Shown here: positions 57,401 through 64,000 of the stretch, one piece after another | How positions within the stretch are numbered: the stretch's first letter is position 1 | Layout of the letters: the number at the start of each line of letters is the position of its first letter | DNA from: Caprella mutica | Taxonomy: Eukaryota; Arthropoda; Malacostraca; Amphipoda; Caprellidae | Direction of reading: 5' to 3' | DNA length: 64,000 nucleotides | Assembly: GCA_947561585.1 (NCBI GenBank) | Contig: CANNZV010002320.1 | Span: forward strand, 39,873 to 103,872 | Notes under the pieces: model-generated | The model's database searches: none | What the model was told of the DNA's origin: nothing | What the model saw: only the letters and a program-made list of their open reading frames with translations | Made by a program: the position numbers and the translations under genes

Positions 57401-60400
57401 ACTCATAGATAGGCTTCTCTTCTTTCCTATCAGTTTTCGATTGCGATATGTGTCGGCGGCGGCAGCCTTTATTTTCTCCACTGAAATGATAAAGAATAAT
57501 CAATTGATCTGTTGATACATCTTGGTAAAACCCTGAGGGATAATACGTGTGTTTAACGTCAATCAACTTTATTGGGGCTACCGTTGCCAAACATTCCGTG
57601 AAATGTTATGATTTCGTAATCAGGCAAGAAGGCGACACTGTGACATTAGTATATATGTTATACAATTTCTCAGAAAATCTAACAAATTCTTTAAGGGATT
57701 AAAGCATTGAAAGCTAATGACTATCTATTTTAGTGATAAACATCATTCGTTTATTAATATAATTATATTTATAGACTGAACTCCGGAAATTATGCAAGAA
57801 ACTCCTGACATCTTGAAAAATTTTGATGGTGACCGCGCCATTCTCTGCCTGATATTTGACCGTGTGATATATCTTTAACAGTATATATAATTGAATTTAC
57901 ATTATAATGATTGTATAATATTTAAAATGTATAAGGTAAGGATAGCGGTCCATATTAGAGGGGAGGCAACTGGACCGCTAACCTAACCTTAGGCTTCGCA
58001 TTTGCGTTTTTTAACACCGCGGAGAAAACTCTTCCTAAAATGTGTTCACACTTGCGTTTTTTTATCGCTGAAGAAAAAAATCACATCAATTTTTTTATCG
58101 CTGAAACACCAAATGACGAACTTTTTTGCGCGGTTTCAAAAAACGCAGTTGAAACGGGCATTATACATTCACAATTACAAATATGATCCTCCCATTTCAA
58201 TTATATATACTGTTGAAGATATATTACCCGGGGAAATGATAAGTATAGTACTATAGTGTGATTAATATGCAACAAAGTATTGAATAACTCCTCTTTGAAA
58301 CTATATCGCCATGTTATCTCAGATAGCATACTTAGCACCAATTAAGTGCTCTAATAATAGTCTCGCATTTCGAGACTGTATGTTCTTCACACTTTTTGGG
58401 TACATTTTTTCGGTAGTCATTAAAGATTTATTATCTCGCTCTCAACCGTTCGTTTTAGTTTCATTAAGATAACCGTTATCGCACTTTTAAAAGGTGATAA
58501 AATGCTGATTTTATTATTTTAATCCAATCACAATATCAATTTCACTCAATTATGATAAAAAGATGAATAATATTGAAAATAATCAGTGAATACCTTTGCA
58601 TTTTTCAATCGCTGTTGATCCCGTTGATGCTCGAAACTCATCCAACATTTTGTTTCCTTTACAGTTCGTACTCGTACTCGAGACAAGTACAGGGTGGTTT
58701 ACAATGAAAAACAGAGGTTCGAACTCGAGCAAGAGTACGTCTCTGGCCACTACATTACAATCAAGAGGAAGGTAGAGCTTGCTGAGAACCTACAGTTGTC
58801 AGAGAGACAGGTGAGTCTGATAGAAAGGTATACATCATCCCCAATTGAAGAGGAAAAATCCTTAGTGATCAGTTTGTAATAAGATTTAGAGTACCTTTAT
58901 TATTTCTCTTTACAATCAGAACTTATTAGAATAGATTTAAACTTGTCTGAGCAGGTTTAAACTAGGTAGATCACGTTTGAACTTGGTAAATCACGTTTGA
59001 ACTTGGTAAATCACGTTTGAACTTGGTAAATCACGCTTGAACTTGATAAATCACATTCGATCTTGGTAAATCACATTCGAACTTGGTAAATCACATTCGA
59101 ACTTGGTAAATCACGTTTGAACTTGGTAAATCACATTCGAACTTGGTAAATCACATTCGAACTTGGTAAATCACATTCGAACTTGGTAAATCACATTCGA
59201 ACTTGGTAAATCACATTCGAACTTGGTAAATCACATTCGAACTTGGTAAATCACATTCGAACTTGGTAAATCACATTCGAACTTGGTAAATCACATTCGA
59301 ACTTGGTAAATCACGTTGGAACTTGTTAGAGCTGGTTTTAACTTGTTAGAGCTGGTTTTAACTTGTTAGAGCAGGTTTTAACTTGTTAGAGCAGGTTTTA
59401 ACTTGTTAGAGCAGGTTTTAACTTGTTAGAGCAGGTTTTAACTTGTTAGAGCAGGTTTTAACTTGTTAGAGCAGGTTTTAACTTGTTAGAGCAGGTTTTA
59501 ACTTGTTAGAGCAGGTTTTAACTTGTTAGAGCAGGTTTTAACTTGTTAGAGCAGGTTTTAACTTGTTAGAGCAGGTTTTAACTTGTTAGAGCAGGTTTTA
59601 ACTTGTTAGAGCAGGTTTTAACTTGTTAGAGCAGGTTTTAACTTGTTAGAGCAGGTTTTAACTTGTTAGAGCAGGTTTTAACTTGTTAGAGCAGGTTTTA
59701 ACTTGTTAGAGCAGGTTTTAACTTGTTAGAGCAGGTTTTAACTTGTTTGAGCAGGTTTTAACTTGTTAGAGCAGGTTTTAACTTGTTAGAGCAGGTTTTA
59801 ACTTGTTAGAGCAGGTTTTAACTTGTTAGAGCAGGTTTTAACTTGTTAGAGCAGGTTTTAACTTGTTAGAGCAGGTTTTAACTTGTTAGAGCAGGTTTTA
59901 ACTTGTTAGAGCAGGTTTTAACTTGTTAGAGCAGGTTTTAACTTGTTAGAGCAGGTTTTAACTTGTTAGAGCAGGTTTTAACTTGTTAGAGCAGGTTTTA
60001 ACTTGTTAGAGCAGGTTTTAACTTGTTAGAGCAGGTTTTAACTTGTTAGAGCAGGTTTTAACTTGTTAGAGCAGGTTTTAACTTGTTAGAGCAGGTTTTA
60101 ACTTGTTAGAGCAGGTTTTAACTTGTTTTTAGTTAACATAGTTCAATAATTGTTTATTGCATAATATGACATATTATTTTGTAGACCTTCTGTGCAAAAT
60201 GCTATAATTTTCACCTAATGTTTTTAACCTTTATTTTTAGATCAAAATATGGTTTCAAAACCGGAGAGCGAAGGACAGGAAACAAACTGCAAGTAAGAAG
60301 CGAAAGAATAACGGATTGGTCTCCCCAGAACAAGGCATGCAAGCCTTGGATCCAAACGGCTTGGATAACATTAATCACCATTTCATGGTTAATGAACAAC

Positions 60401-60990
60401 AGAGAAATGGTAGAATTTTACAACAGCAGATGCAGGCTAGTCCAAATTACCTCTTGCAAGAAGCTGAGCATCCGTTACTACTTCCTAATGCGGAATTTCA
60501 GCCCAATCTTCTTCAGCACCCTACTTACGGTCCTGAGTATGGCGATAACCCTTCTGCTAGCGACAGACTACCCAATGCAATGAACCATCAGCAAAACCCA
60601 CACCATCCCAACAACTTATTTAGCCATGAAAACCCCAACCATACCCACCCGCACTCGTTGTCTGCATCCTCTTGGTCCCAAACGTACCCTATAATGCCCT
60701 CTCACCATCAGTACCCTCATGGTTCTTATAACCCCCACCACTTTCTGAACCCTGCTGCCCAGTTCATCGAGATGGCGCACGAGGCAAATCAACAGTACCG
60801 GCACCACGGTCGTACAGGTCGAAACTCGCTAGAGTCCATGATGTACCATCACCATCTTACGGAGGCCCAGGGCTATGGTGCTCCATACCCTGCAATTCAA
60901 CCTCTAGAAAATGATATCATGATGTCTGCTGAACACCAGAATAAAAATGTCAAAGCCGAGTCCTCGGATATTAAATCAAAATCTTTGTAA
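38704..60990 (+). CDS. cad: Caudal (Cad/Cdx) homeodomain transcription factor, four coding exons
   Basis: Exons 38704–39502, 42649–42681, 58665–58810 and 60241–60990 join in phase to 576 codons including TAA. Caudal is a nuclear DNA-binding activator of posterior patterning in insects (family knowledge). Visible here: a Ser/Asn/Pro/Tyr-rich N-terminal region; a YHWMKR hexapeptide at about residues 256–261; an 11-residue microexon; a homeodomain at about residues 283–342 with [34 protein letters not shown] and [15 protein letters not shown] (Gln50, Asn51); and a His/Asn/Pro-rich C-terminus. The split between homeodomain positions 44 and 45 is typical of this class. RAKDRK (usually RAKERK) and YHWM (usually YEWM) are divergent. 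The first intron is 3.1 kb and the second 16.0 kb. Confidence 0.95.
39503..40764. other. cad intron 1, proximal part
   Basis: AT-rich with no element recognised except a weak relative of the CACTCACAGTAATCGCAAAG inverted repeat near 39715. Confidence 0.4.
40765..42125. repeat. Minisatellite, 24-bp unit, in cad intron 1
   Basis: About 55 copies of GAACGTTAAAATTTTACAGT plus TATT. Because 24 is divisible by 3, one frame stays open for 248 codons (octapeptide NVKILQLL). Each unit carries a TTTTACAG or TTTTTCAG acceptor-like sequence. The last few hundred bases are degenerate. Confidence 0.96.
42180..42232. repeat. (AACT)n microsatellite
   Basis: Runs of AACTAACTAACT with two ATTAACT interruptions. 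Confidence 0.8.
42397..42430. repeat. (AT)n microsatellite
   Basis: About 15 uninterrupted AT dinucleotides just before an AGGGTA element. Confidence 0.85.
42445..42596. mobile_element. AGGGTAAGTT-family element next to the cad microexon
   Basis: AGGGTATGTTACGAGTTATC mirrors GATAACTCGTAATTTACCCT. It ends 52 nt before the microexon. Confidence 0.8.
42649..42681 (+). CDS. cad: cad exon 2, 33-nt microexon
   Basis: Acceptor TTATTTTTTTCAG, donor GAAG|GTGAGT. It begins and ends in phase 1 and encodes [11 protein letters not shown] between the hexapeptide and the homeodomain. Skipping it keeps the frame, and the join is Val in both cases. Confidence 0.8.
42750..42890. repeat. Fragment of a dispersed CTTTGTTC…CTGACCGCTTCTTCCAG repeat
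   Basis: Text such as CTTTCTGACCGCTTCTTCCA and TCCCTTGTACTTAATTTTCT recurs at about 55610–55700. It belongs to the family listed at 48575. Confidence 0.55.
43034..43221. mobile_element. ACACACGTAGGG-type palindromic element
   Basis: Long, nearly perfect inverted repeats: ACACACGTAGGGTTTTTTAA and GTCTTTCCACCAGACTTTTT on the left, their complements on the right, around a short ATATAATTAT centre. The same family occurs at 56731–56940 and 62645–62910. It interrupts or follows a truncated AGGGTAAATT copy at 42945–42990. Confidence 0.88.
43460..43590. mobile_element. AGGGTAAGTT-family element, right end decayed
   Basis: AGGGTAATTTCAGAGTTATC and CACATTTTCGATCATATTAG on the left; the right arm keeps ATATGATTGAAAATGGGAAA, but its terminus is lost. 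Confidence 0.65.
43591..47162. other. cad intron 2, 5' part: no gene recognised
   Basis: AT-rich sequence. A 76-codon ORF at 45860–46090 and a 71-codon minus-strand ORF at 44960–45175 have no recognised homology. A T run occurs at 43999–44015. Regulatory elements of cad may lie here, but I cannot identify them. Confidence 0.4.
47163..47312. mobile_element. AGGGTAAGTT-family element
   Basis: AGGGTAAGATCCGAGTTAAC mirrors GTAACTCGGAACTTACCCT; CCACATTTTCGGACACG mirrors CGTATTCGAAAATGTGG. Confidence 0.85.
47824..47957. mobile_element. AGGGTAAGTT-family element
   Basis: AAGTAAGTTCTAAGTTATTG and GGTTCCACATTTTCGAT on the left; ATCGAAAATGTGGAACC and CAATTCGTTACTTTTCCT on the right. A left-half fragment of the same family lies at 48410–48470. 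Confidence 0.75.
48575..48990 (+). repeat. Dispersed repeat, CCCCGAACTGTTGT family
   Basis: Shares CCCCGAACTGTTGTAA, CTTGCAGTTTTAGAGGATAG, GTTATGCTCTTCAACTG and CACCTCTTCATTTTCCTCTT with copies at about 55400–55720, 61765–62170 and the right edge (63948–64000), all in the same orientation. Its last portion is internally triplicated here (TTAGGTAGGCTCGTAGGCTT-type units). The class is unknown. Confidence 0.7.
49300..49483. mobile_element. AGGGTAAGTT-family element, diverged
   Basis: AGGTAAATTAGTTATCGGAC on the left and GTGGAACCGTGTGATGAATC on the right, with AGTATCCATGACACCAA as the core remnant. Confidence 0.6.
49754..49840. mobile_element. AGGGTAAGTT-family left half with core
   Basis: AGGGTAAGTTCCTAGTTTAC, GGTTCCACGTTTTCGATCAT, then a core remnant, ATGGTATACATGATAC…GTTATCATGGATACC. 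No right arm was found. Confidence 0.6.
50230..51216. mobile_element. Foldback-like element with tandem repeats in its inverted ends
   Basis: The left end GGTATACCTGG is followed by about eight GGACAACTCGTACCC / GGACAACTCGTATACA units and ACCCGATTTCC. The right end, read in reverse complement, starts GGGTATAACGG, has about four AGGACAACTGGTATAC units and then ACCCGATTTTC. Inverted termini built of short tandem units are the hallmark of foldback elements. The interior shows no coding frame. Confidence 0.65.
51217..52667. other. cad intron 2, no feature recognised
   Basis: AT-rich, unique-looking sequence. Only short ORFs without recognisable homology. Confidence 0.4.
52668..53448. repeat. Minisatellite, 37-bp unit, in cad intron 2
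   Basis: About 21 highly similar copies containing GGTATATGGTCTGTGTGTAG and GTACCAGCACCACATTA. Variants are GCATATGG, GGTATG and CCAACACC. Confidence 0.97.
53449..54580. other. cad intron 2 segment with a GC-richer patch
   Basis: Positions 53745–54085 are markedly richer in C and G than the surroundings. They contain CCCCGCCCA, a GACCAATAGG CCAAT-type site and repeated GCGCTA motifs (AGCGCTATCTCG, GGCGCTATCAGCGAGA, CGCGCTAC). This may be an enhancer or alternative promoter, or an old insertion. A degenerate (A/G)ATTATGG repeat follows at 54190–54370. Confidence 0.35.
54581..54720. mobile_element. AGGGTAAGTT-family element
   Basis: AGGGTAAGTTACGCGTTATC mirrors CGATAAATCAGAACTCACCCT; TTTTCGATCATATAAGAAAAA mirrors TTTTTTTATGATCGAA. 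Confidence 0.8.
54925..55000. repeat. Short direct repeat (GTTTGGCATAACATGATGGCC)
   Basis: Three imperfect copies of a 24–26-bp unit, with looser TTTGGCATAATATT relatives upstream from 54870. Confidence 0.65.
55400..55720 (+). repeat. Dispersed repeat, CCCCGAACTGTTGT family
   Basis: GGACCCCGAACTGTTGTAAT, TATTTGCAGTTTTAGTGGAT, GGTTATGCTCTTCAACTG, CACCTCTTCATTTTCCTCTT and TTTCTGACTGCTTTTTCCAG, in the same order as the copy at 48575. Confidence 0.7.
56731..56940. mobile_element. ACACACGTAGGG-type palindromic element
   Basis: CGCACGCAGGGTTTTTAAGT and CTTTCCACCAGACTTTTTAC face GTATAAAGTCTGATGGAAAG and TCTGAGTGCG. A diverged copy of the element at 43034. Confidence 0.8.
57940..58165. repeat. Dispersed repeat (GCGTTTTTTAACACCGCGG type)
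   Basis: GGTAAGGATAGCGGTCC…GGACCGCTAACCTAACCTT inverted arms, then GCGTTTTTTAACACCGCGGA and TTTTTTTATCGCTGAAG. Relative of 22675–23165. Confidence 0.55.
58665..58810 (+). CDS. cad: cad exon 3 (homeodomain positions 1–44)
   Basis: Acceptor TTTCCTTTACAG, donor CAG|GTGAGT. Encodes [20 protein letters not shown] through LQLSERQ: the N-terminal arm, helix 1, helix 2 and the start of helix 3. Arg5 and Tyr8 fall at the expected positions. Confidence 0.96.
58950..60126. repeat. 1.2-kb array of 20-bp units inside the homeobox intron
   Basis: Two blocks with exactly the same period: about 18 units of ACTTGGTAAATCACATTCGA (to about 59325), then about 40 almost identical units of ACTTGTTAGAGCAGGTTTTA. 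Both share ACTTG at the start of the unit. The array fills most of the 1,430-nt intron and ends 114 nt before the acceptor. Confidence 0.98.
60241..60990 (+). CDS. cad: cad exon 4 (homeodomain helix 3 and C-terminus)
   Basis: Acceptor CTTTATTTTTAG. Opens with [20 protein letters not shown], the recognition helix with Gln50 and Asn51 and its basic tail. It then runs through an Asn/Gln/His/Pro-rich region ([34 protein letters not shown]) to KSKSL and TAA at 60988–60990. Confidence 0.97.
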   Translation: MKIWFQNRRAKDRKQTASKKRKNNGLVSPEQGMQALDPNGLDNINHHFMVNEQQRNGRILQQQMQASPNYLLQEAEHPLLLPNAEFQPNLLQHPTYGPEYGDNPSASDRLPNAMNHQQNPHHPNNLFSHENPNHTHPHSLSASSWSQTYPIMPSHHQYPHGSYNPHHFLNPAAQFIEMAHEANQQYRHHGRTGRNSLESMMYHHHLTEAQGYGAPYPAIQPLENDIMMSAEHQNKNVKAESSDIKSKSL

Positions 60991-61764
60991 AATTTGCATA
61001 TAGCCTAAATCTTCAAATATCTATCATTTTGTATATATTATAAATAATAAACCTCGTTCTCAATTGTAGTTGAGATGAAAAATATTAGATAAAACTATAC
61101 TGATTATGCCTAAAAGTGAATATAAATAAAGTAAATAGATCTTAATAAATTTCTGTTAAGTTTGTTATTTGTTTAGAGATGAGTGATTGTGACAAAATGT
61201 TGATAGTACTTGAAGTTTCAAGTTACAAATAAATTGTCATCAAATAATAAATTGTCATGTATTTTCAATTAAAAAATTGTCAACATTACTTTTTTCCTGT
61301 TTCAGATTATTGTGAGGACATAGAAGATTAAGATCCCTTGATAATCTTCTATCTTCCCACCATAATTTACAGGAAAAATGTTCAATCTTTGCGTATACTG
61401 GAACTGATAGGTTAACTGCAGAAACTCGTGAAGTAGCTTTTCTGCATACACGAGTCTGTAATAAACATTAATGGCCGAATTTAGTTTTAAACTTTACGTG
61501 GCTTAAGGCTAGGAAATATGTTGTTCAGTTTTAAAATAATATAATAACCCATCAGTCCGTTCATAATTATGATTGTGTTGTTTATTTTCATCTGTACATT
61601 TTCGTTCAATTTTCTATTGAAATCATTCTAATGAAAATAGTTGGTTTCATTTTATTTTAAATAATCGTATTTATTTGCTTCATAGTTGAAAAATTACAAT
61701 CTTTTAACTTTGATCAGTTTACCAAATCTTTCTTCTTCAATTTAAAAGCTTTTGTTGTAATAAT
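60991..61764 (+). other. cad 3' UTR and downstream
   Basis: AATAAA signals at 61046–61051 and 61125–61130 could end the transcript. Nothing else recognised. Confidence 0.55.
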
Positions 61765-62170
61765 CGCCCCCAGGGGCTCTATCCTGAAGCTGTCTGTGGT
61801 GAATGGAAGAGAAGGGGGTGGCATTCCATAAGCCCCGAACTGTTTTAATTTGATTAATGGATTGTATCTTTTTTTCTTTTATCATTGTTTCAATGTTACT
61901 TGCAGTTTTAGAGGTAGCAATAGGGTTATGCTCTTCAATACAAGATCTTAGTTTTTAAGTTAGGTATAGGCTCTTAAGCTTCATTTACTCTCACCTTTTT
62001 ATTTTCTTTATCTGTTAATGGTGTCACCAGTTTTTTCCCTTTTGTTAAAGAGTGCAGAACTCCTCCAAAATTATTAATTTAATATCTTTTAATCCTTAAT
62101 CCCTTTTTCTTTCTGACTGCTTCGATGTCCATGCACTAGTTTCCGTGTACTTCTTTCCTTTAGACTTCAA
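61765..62170 (+). repeat. Dispersed repeat, CCCCGAACTGTTGT family
   Basis: Begins CCCCAGGGGCTCTATCCTGA and AGCTGTCTGTGGTGAATG, then CCCCGAACTGTTTTAAT and CTTGCAGTTTTAGAGGTAGC. The same opening recurs at 63948–64000, so this is probably the element's true 5' portion. Confidence 0.7.
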
Positions 62171-62174
62171 TGTT

Positions 62175-62300
62175 TTGATTTTGAATCGTTCTAATCCAGC
62201 GGTATATAGTATTCACTATTCAATACCATTGTATTTCGTTTCGTCTATGATATTCCTAAGATCTATGATTTAAAACGCGCATTGTCACAACCCTACCAAT
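62175..62300. repeat. Relative of the GGGTTGTGACAATATG element
   Basis: GAATCGTTCTAATCCAGCGG, AGTATTC…CAATACC and GCATTGTCACAACCCT match parts of the copies at 31686 and 36408. Confidence 0.6.
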
Positions 62301-62644
62301 GACAGTATGCTGTCTTCCCAGTTTTGTTCAATTAAAAAAAATCAAATTTGAAATGTTAAAATATTCTAGGAACCAAAAAGAGTATAATGATCTTAGTGTT
62401 CTTATAGATTCATAAATGATGTGTAAATGTTGAAAAGAATTGTTATTGTAAGTTTAACTGCTTTTAAAGAGTTTTTACTGTTAGGAATAAAGAGGTAACA
62501 CAGCCATTGTAATTTCTGAATCATTGTAGAATTATATGAATTTAACTTATATTGTCAAAATTATAAATATTTTCAAACTAAATAGGAGCAACTGTTCTTT
62601 ACAGATAATGAATTGAAGAAGTTTCAAACTATTTGACTTTCGGA

Positions 62645-62910
62645 CATTAACGTATAGGTTTTTTTAAGTCTTTCCACCAGATTTTTTGCTAAGCTCCTCT
62701 TACTTTTTCCACGATAATTTTTAAGAAAAAACTATATAATTATTATTTATTTGAATTGGTATCCATGATACCTGCAGGTATCATGGATACCAACTAAAAT
62801 AAATAATGATAATATGGTTTTTTCTTATATTATCGTGGTAAAAGTAGGAGGAGCTTAGCAAAAAATCTGGTGGAAAGACTTAAAAAACCCTTTACGTGTG
62901 TACGGCCCTT
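62645..62910. mobile_element. ACACACGTAGGG-type element carrying the 38-nt palindrome
   Basis: TTTTTTTAAGTCTTTCCACC and GCTAAGCTCCTCTTACTTTT are mirrored on the right, ending TTTACGTGTGTACGGCCC. In the centre, 62756–62793 is the same perfect 38-nt palindrome as at 21815–21852. The copy at 43034 lacks it. Confidence 0.88.
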
Positions 62911-62949
62911 TAGAGATAATGTATAAAAAACTATATAATCATTATAATT

Positions 62950-63045
62950 TAGCTTGTTCAATGTTAATTATAATTATTACAATGTATTATAATTATTACA
63001 ATGTATTATAATTATTACAATGTGTTATAATTATTACAATGTGTT
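62950..63045. repeat. Short tandem repeat TTATAATTATTACAATG
   Basis: Four or five copies of a 19-bp unit, ATTATAATTATTACAATGT. Confidence 0.8.
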
Positions 63046-63166
63046 TCTAAGATTGTCGAAAATTTAGAACAGTCCGCTAACTCTAAAGCTGCCTAAATTT
63101 TCTAAAAAAAAGATTAGCTCTAAAGGTATTATCTTCTAATATTTCAAGTAACATCTAATTGGAGTA

Positions 63167-63590
63167 TATGTGTTCCGCGCCATTTGCCGATTTATACAAT
63201 CTCGAGATTGTGCAAGGCAGAAGAGGGTATGAAGCGGGATCAACAGTGATGGAGTAAATAATCAATTATCTATTCATTTATTTGGTCCATTCTATCAAGA
63301 TATGATGGTTAAAGCTATACGTATTTTATTGGTAATTAAGCTTGAGTTAATTACTAAAAGAAAACTTGAACGAAGCTGGTATTTTAATTTTACTGAGGTA
63401 TCAAACATTTTACCAAACGTCATTTGTTTTCCCTTCGTTTCAATGTAAAAATATCGTTTAAATTGAATAAAAATTATGTAAAGTTTTCCGTAAAATTACA
63501 TGCGAGAATGCAGTGCGCGTTTTCAAGATCCTAAACACCCGCAGCGCATTCTTGAGATTGTAGAAAATGGCCAATTGCGCGGAACATATG
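63167..63590. mobile_element. TTCCGCGC-type MITE-like element
   Basis: Left TATGTGTTCCGCGCCATTTG plus ACAATCTCGAGATTGTGC faces right GCGCATTCTTGAGATTGTAG plus ATTGCGCGGAACATATG. About 424 bp, no coding capacity. Confidence 0.75.
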
Positions 63591-63947
63591 CAATCATATA
63601 TTTATATTTTCTGATTATGCATAAGTAATGAAAGTATTTATTACTTTTTGAAATATATTTTGTTTTACATAACTTTATGTTTTGTAGGTATATAATTGTA
63701 AATTTTGTAAATAATAGTAATTTTTGTACATAATTGTAAGTTTTGTATAAATTATTTACTGGCATGAGTAGTTTGTATATATAAATGATAACATTCCAAT
63801 TGAATAGTTAACTTTCATTTATATATCTAATGCTTAACACTAATATACAACCTATATGTGCTGTACATATTATTAAAATGTTATTTATTGATTACAATAA
63901 TCATAATGCGAATTGGTTTTTTATTTAATTTTAACCAGAAATGTGTG
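63591..63947. other. AT-rich sequence, nothing recognised
   Basis: Repeats of TAATTGTAA/TTTTGTA near 63690–63740 only. Confidence 0.45.
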
Positions 63948-64000
63948 CCCCCAGGAGCTCTATCCTGAAGCTGTCTGTGGTGAATGAAAGAGATGGGGGG
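63948..64000 (+). repeat. Dispersed repeat start, cut by the window edge
   Basis: CCCCAGGAGCTCTATCCTGA and AGCTGTCTGTGGTGAATG match the start of the copy at 61765. Confidence 0.7.

Noticed and set aside
1..64000. tRNA, rRNA or viral genes
   Set aside because: No cloverleaf with conserved T-loop, no rRNA-like segment and no viral protein remnant was recognised by eye; a dedicated scan would be needed for short tRNA-like pieces.

Overview
This looks like AT-rich nuclear DNA from an insect. Coding exons are separated by GT–AG introns, and one of the genes is a Caudal/Cdx homeobox gene. The hemimetabolous or hemipteran feel (many short inverted-repeat elements, large introns packed with minisatellites) is only an impression. 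I cannot name the species.

Gene 1 (about 1178–28720, plus strand, 5' end beyond the left edge) encodes a giant Ser/Glu/Lys-rich, mostly disordered protein that ends in one PDZ domain and two PH domains. I can trace 17 coding exons with compatible phases, including a 5.8-kb exon (10312–16127) and a 2.7-kb exon (18322–21053). The 5.8-kb exon can either run to its own stop at 16127 or leave through internal donors to the downstream PDZ–PH–PH exons. A separate ATG exon at 23394–23433 would give a short 660-residue isoform that keeps the PDZ and PH domains.

The region 28.7–38.4 kb is intergenic. It holds repeats: nested palindromic elements, a 2.1-kb array of 31-bp units, a decayed mariner-like transposon (34735–35879) and a 1.1-kb array of 29-bp units.

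Gene 2 (38704–60990, plus strand) is caudal (cad): four coding exons and 575 codons, with a YHWM hexapeptide, a 33-nt symmetric microexon and a homeodomain split by an intron between positions 44 and 45. Its introns are 3.1, 16.0 and 1.4 kb long. They contain a 24-bp array, a 37-bp array, a 20-bp array inside the homeobox intron, a foldback-like element and many short inverted-repeat elements.

The most striking feature of the window is its repeat content. Thirteen main tandem arrays, each with a different unit (13–50 bp, plus a longer composite unit at the left edge), fill roughly a fifth of the sequence. About twenty copies of one short inverted-repeat family have termini (AGGGTAAGTT) that contain a consensus 5' splice site. 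A perfect 38-nt palindrome is shared by two otherwise unrelated element families. The two genes share no evident functional link; they are simply neighbours on the same strand.
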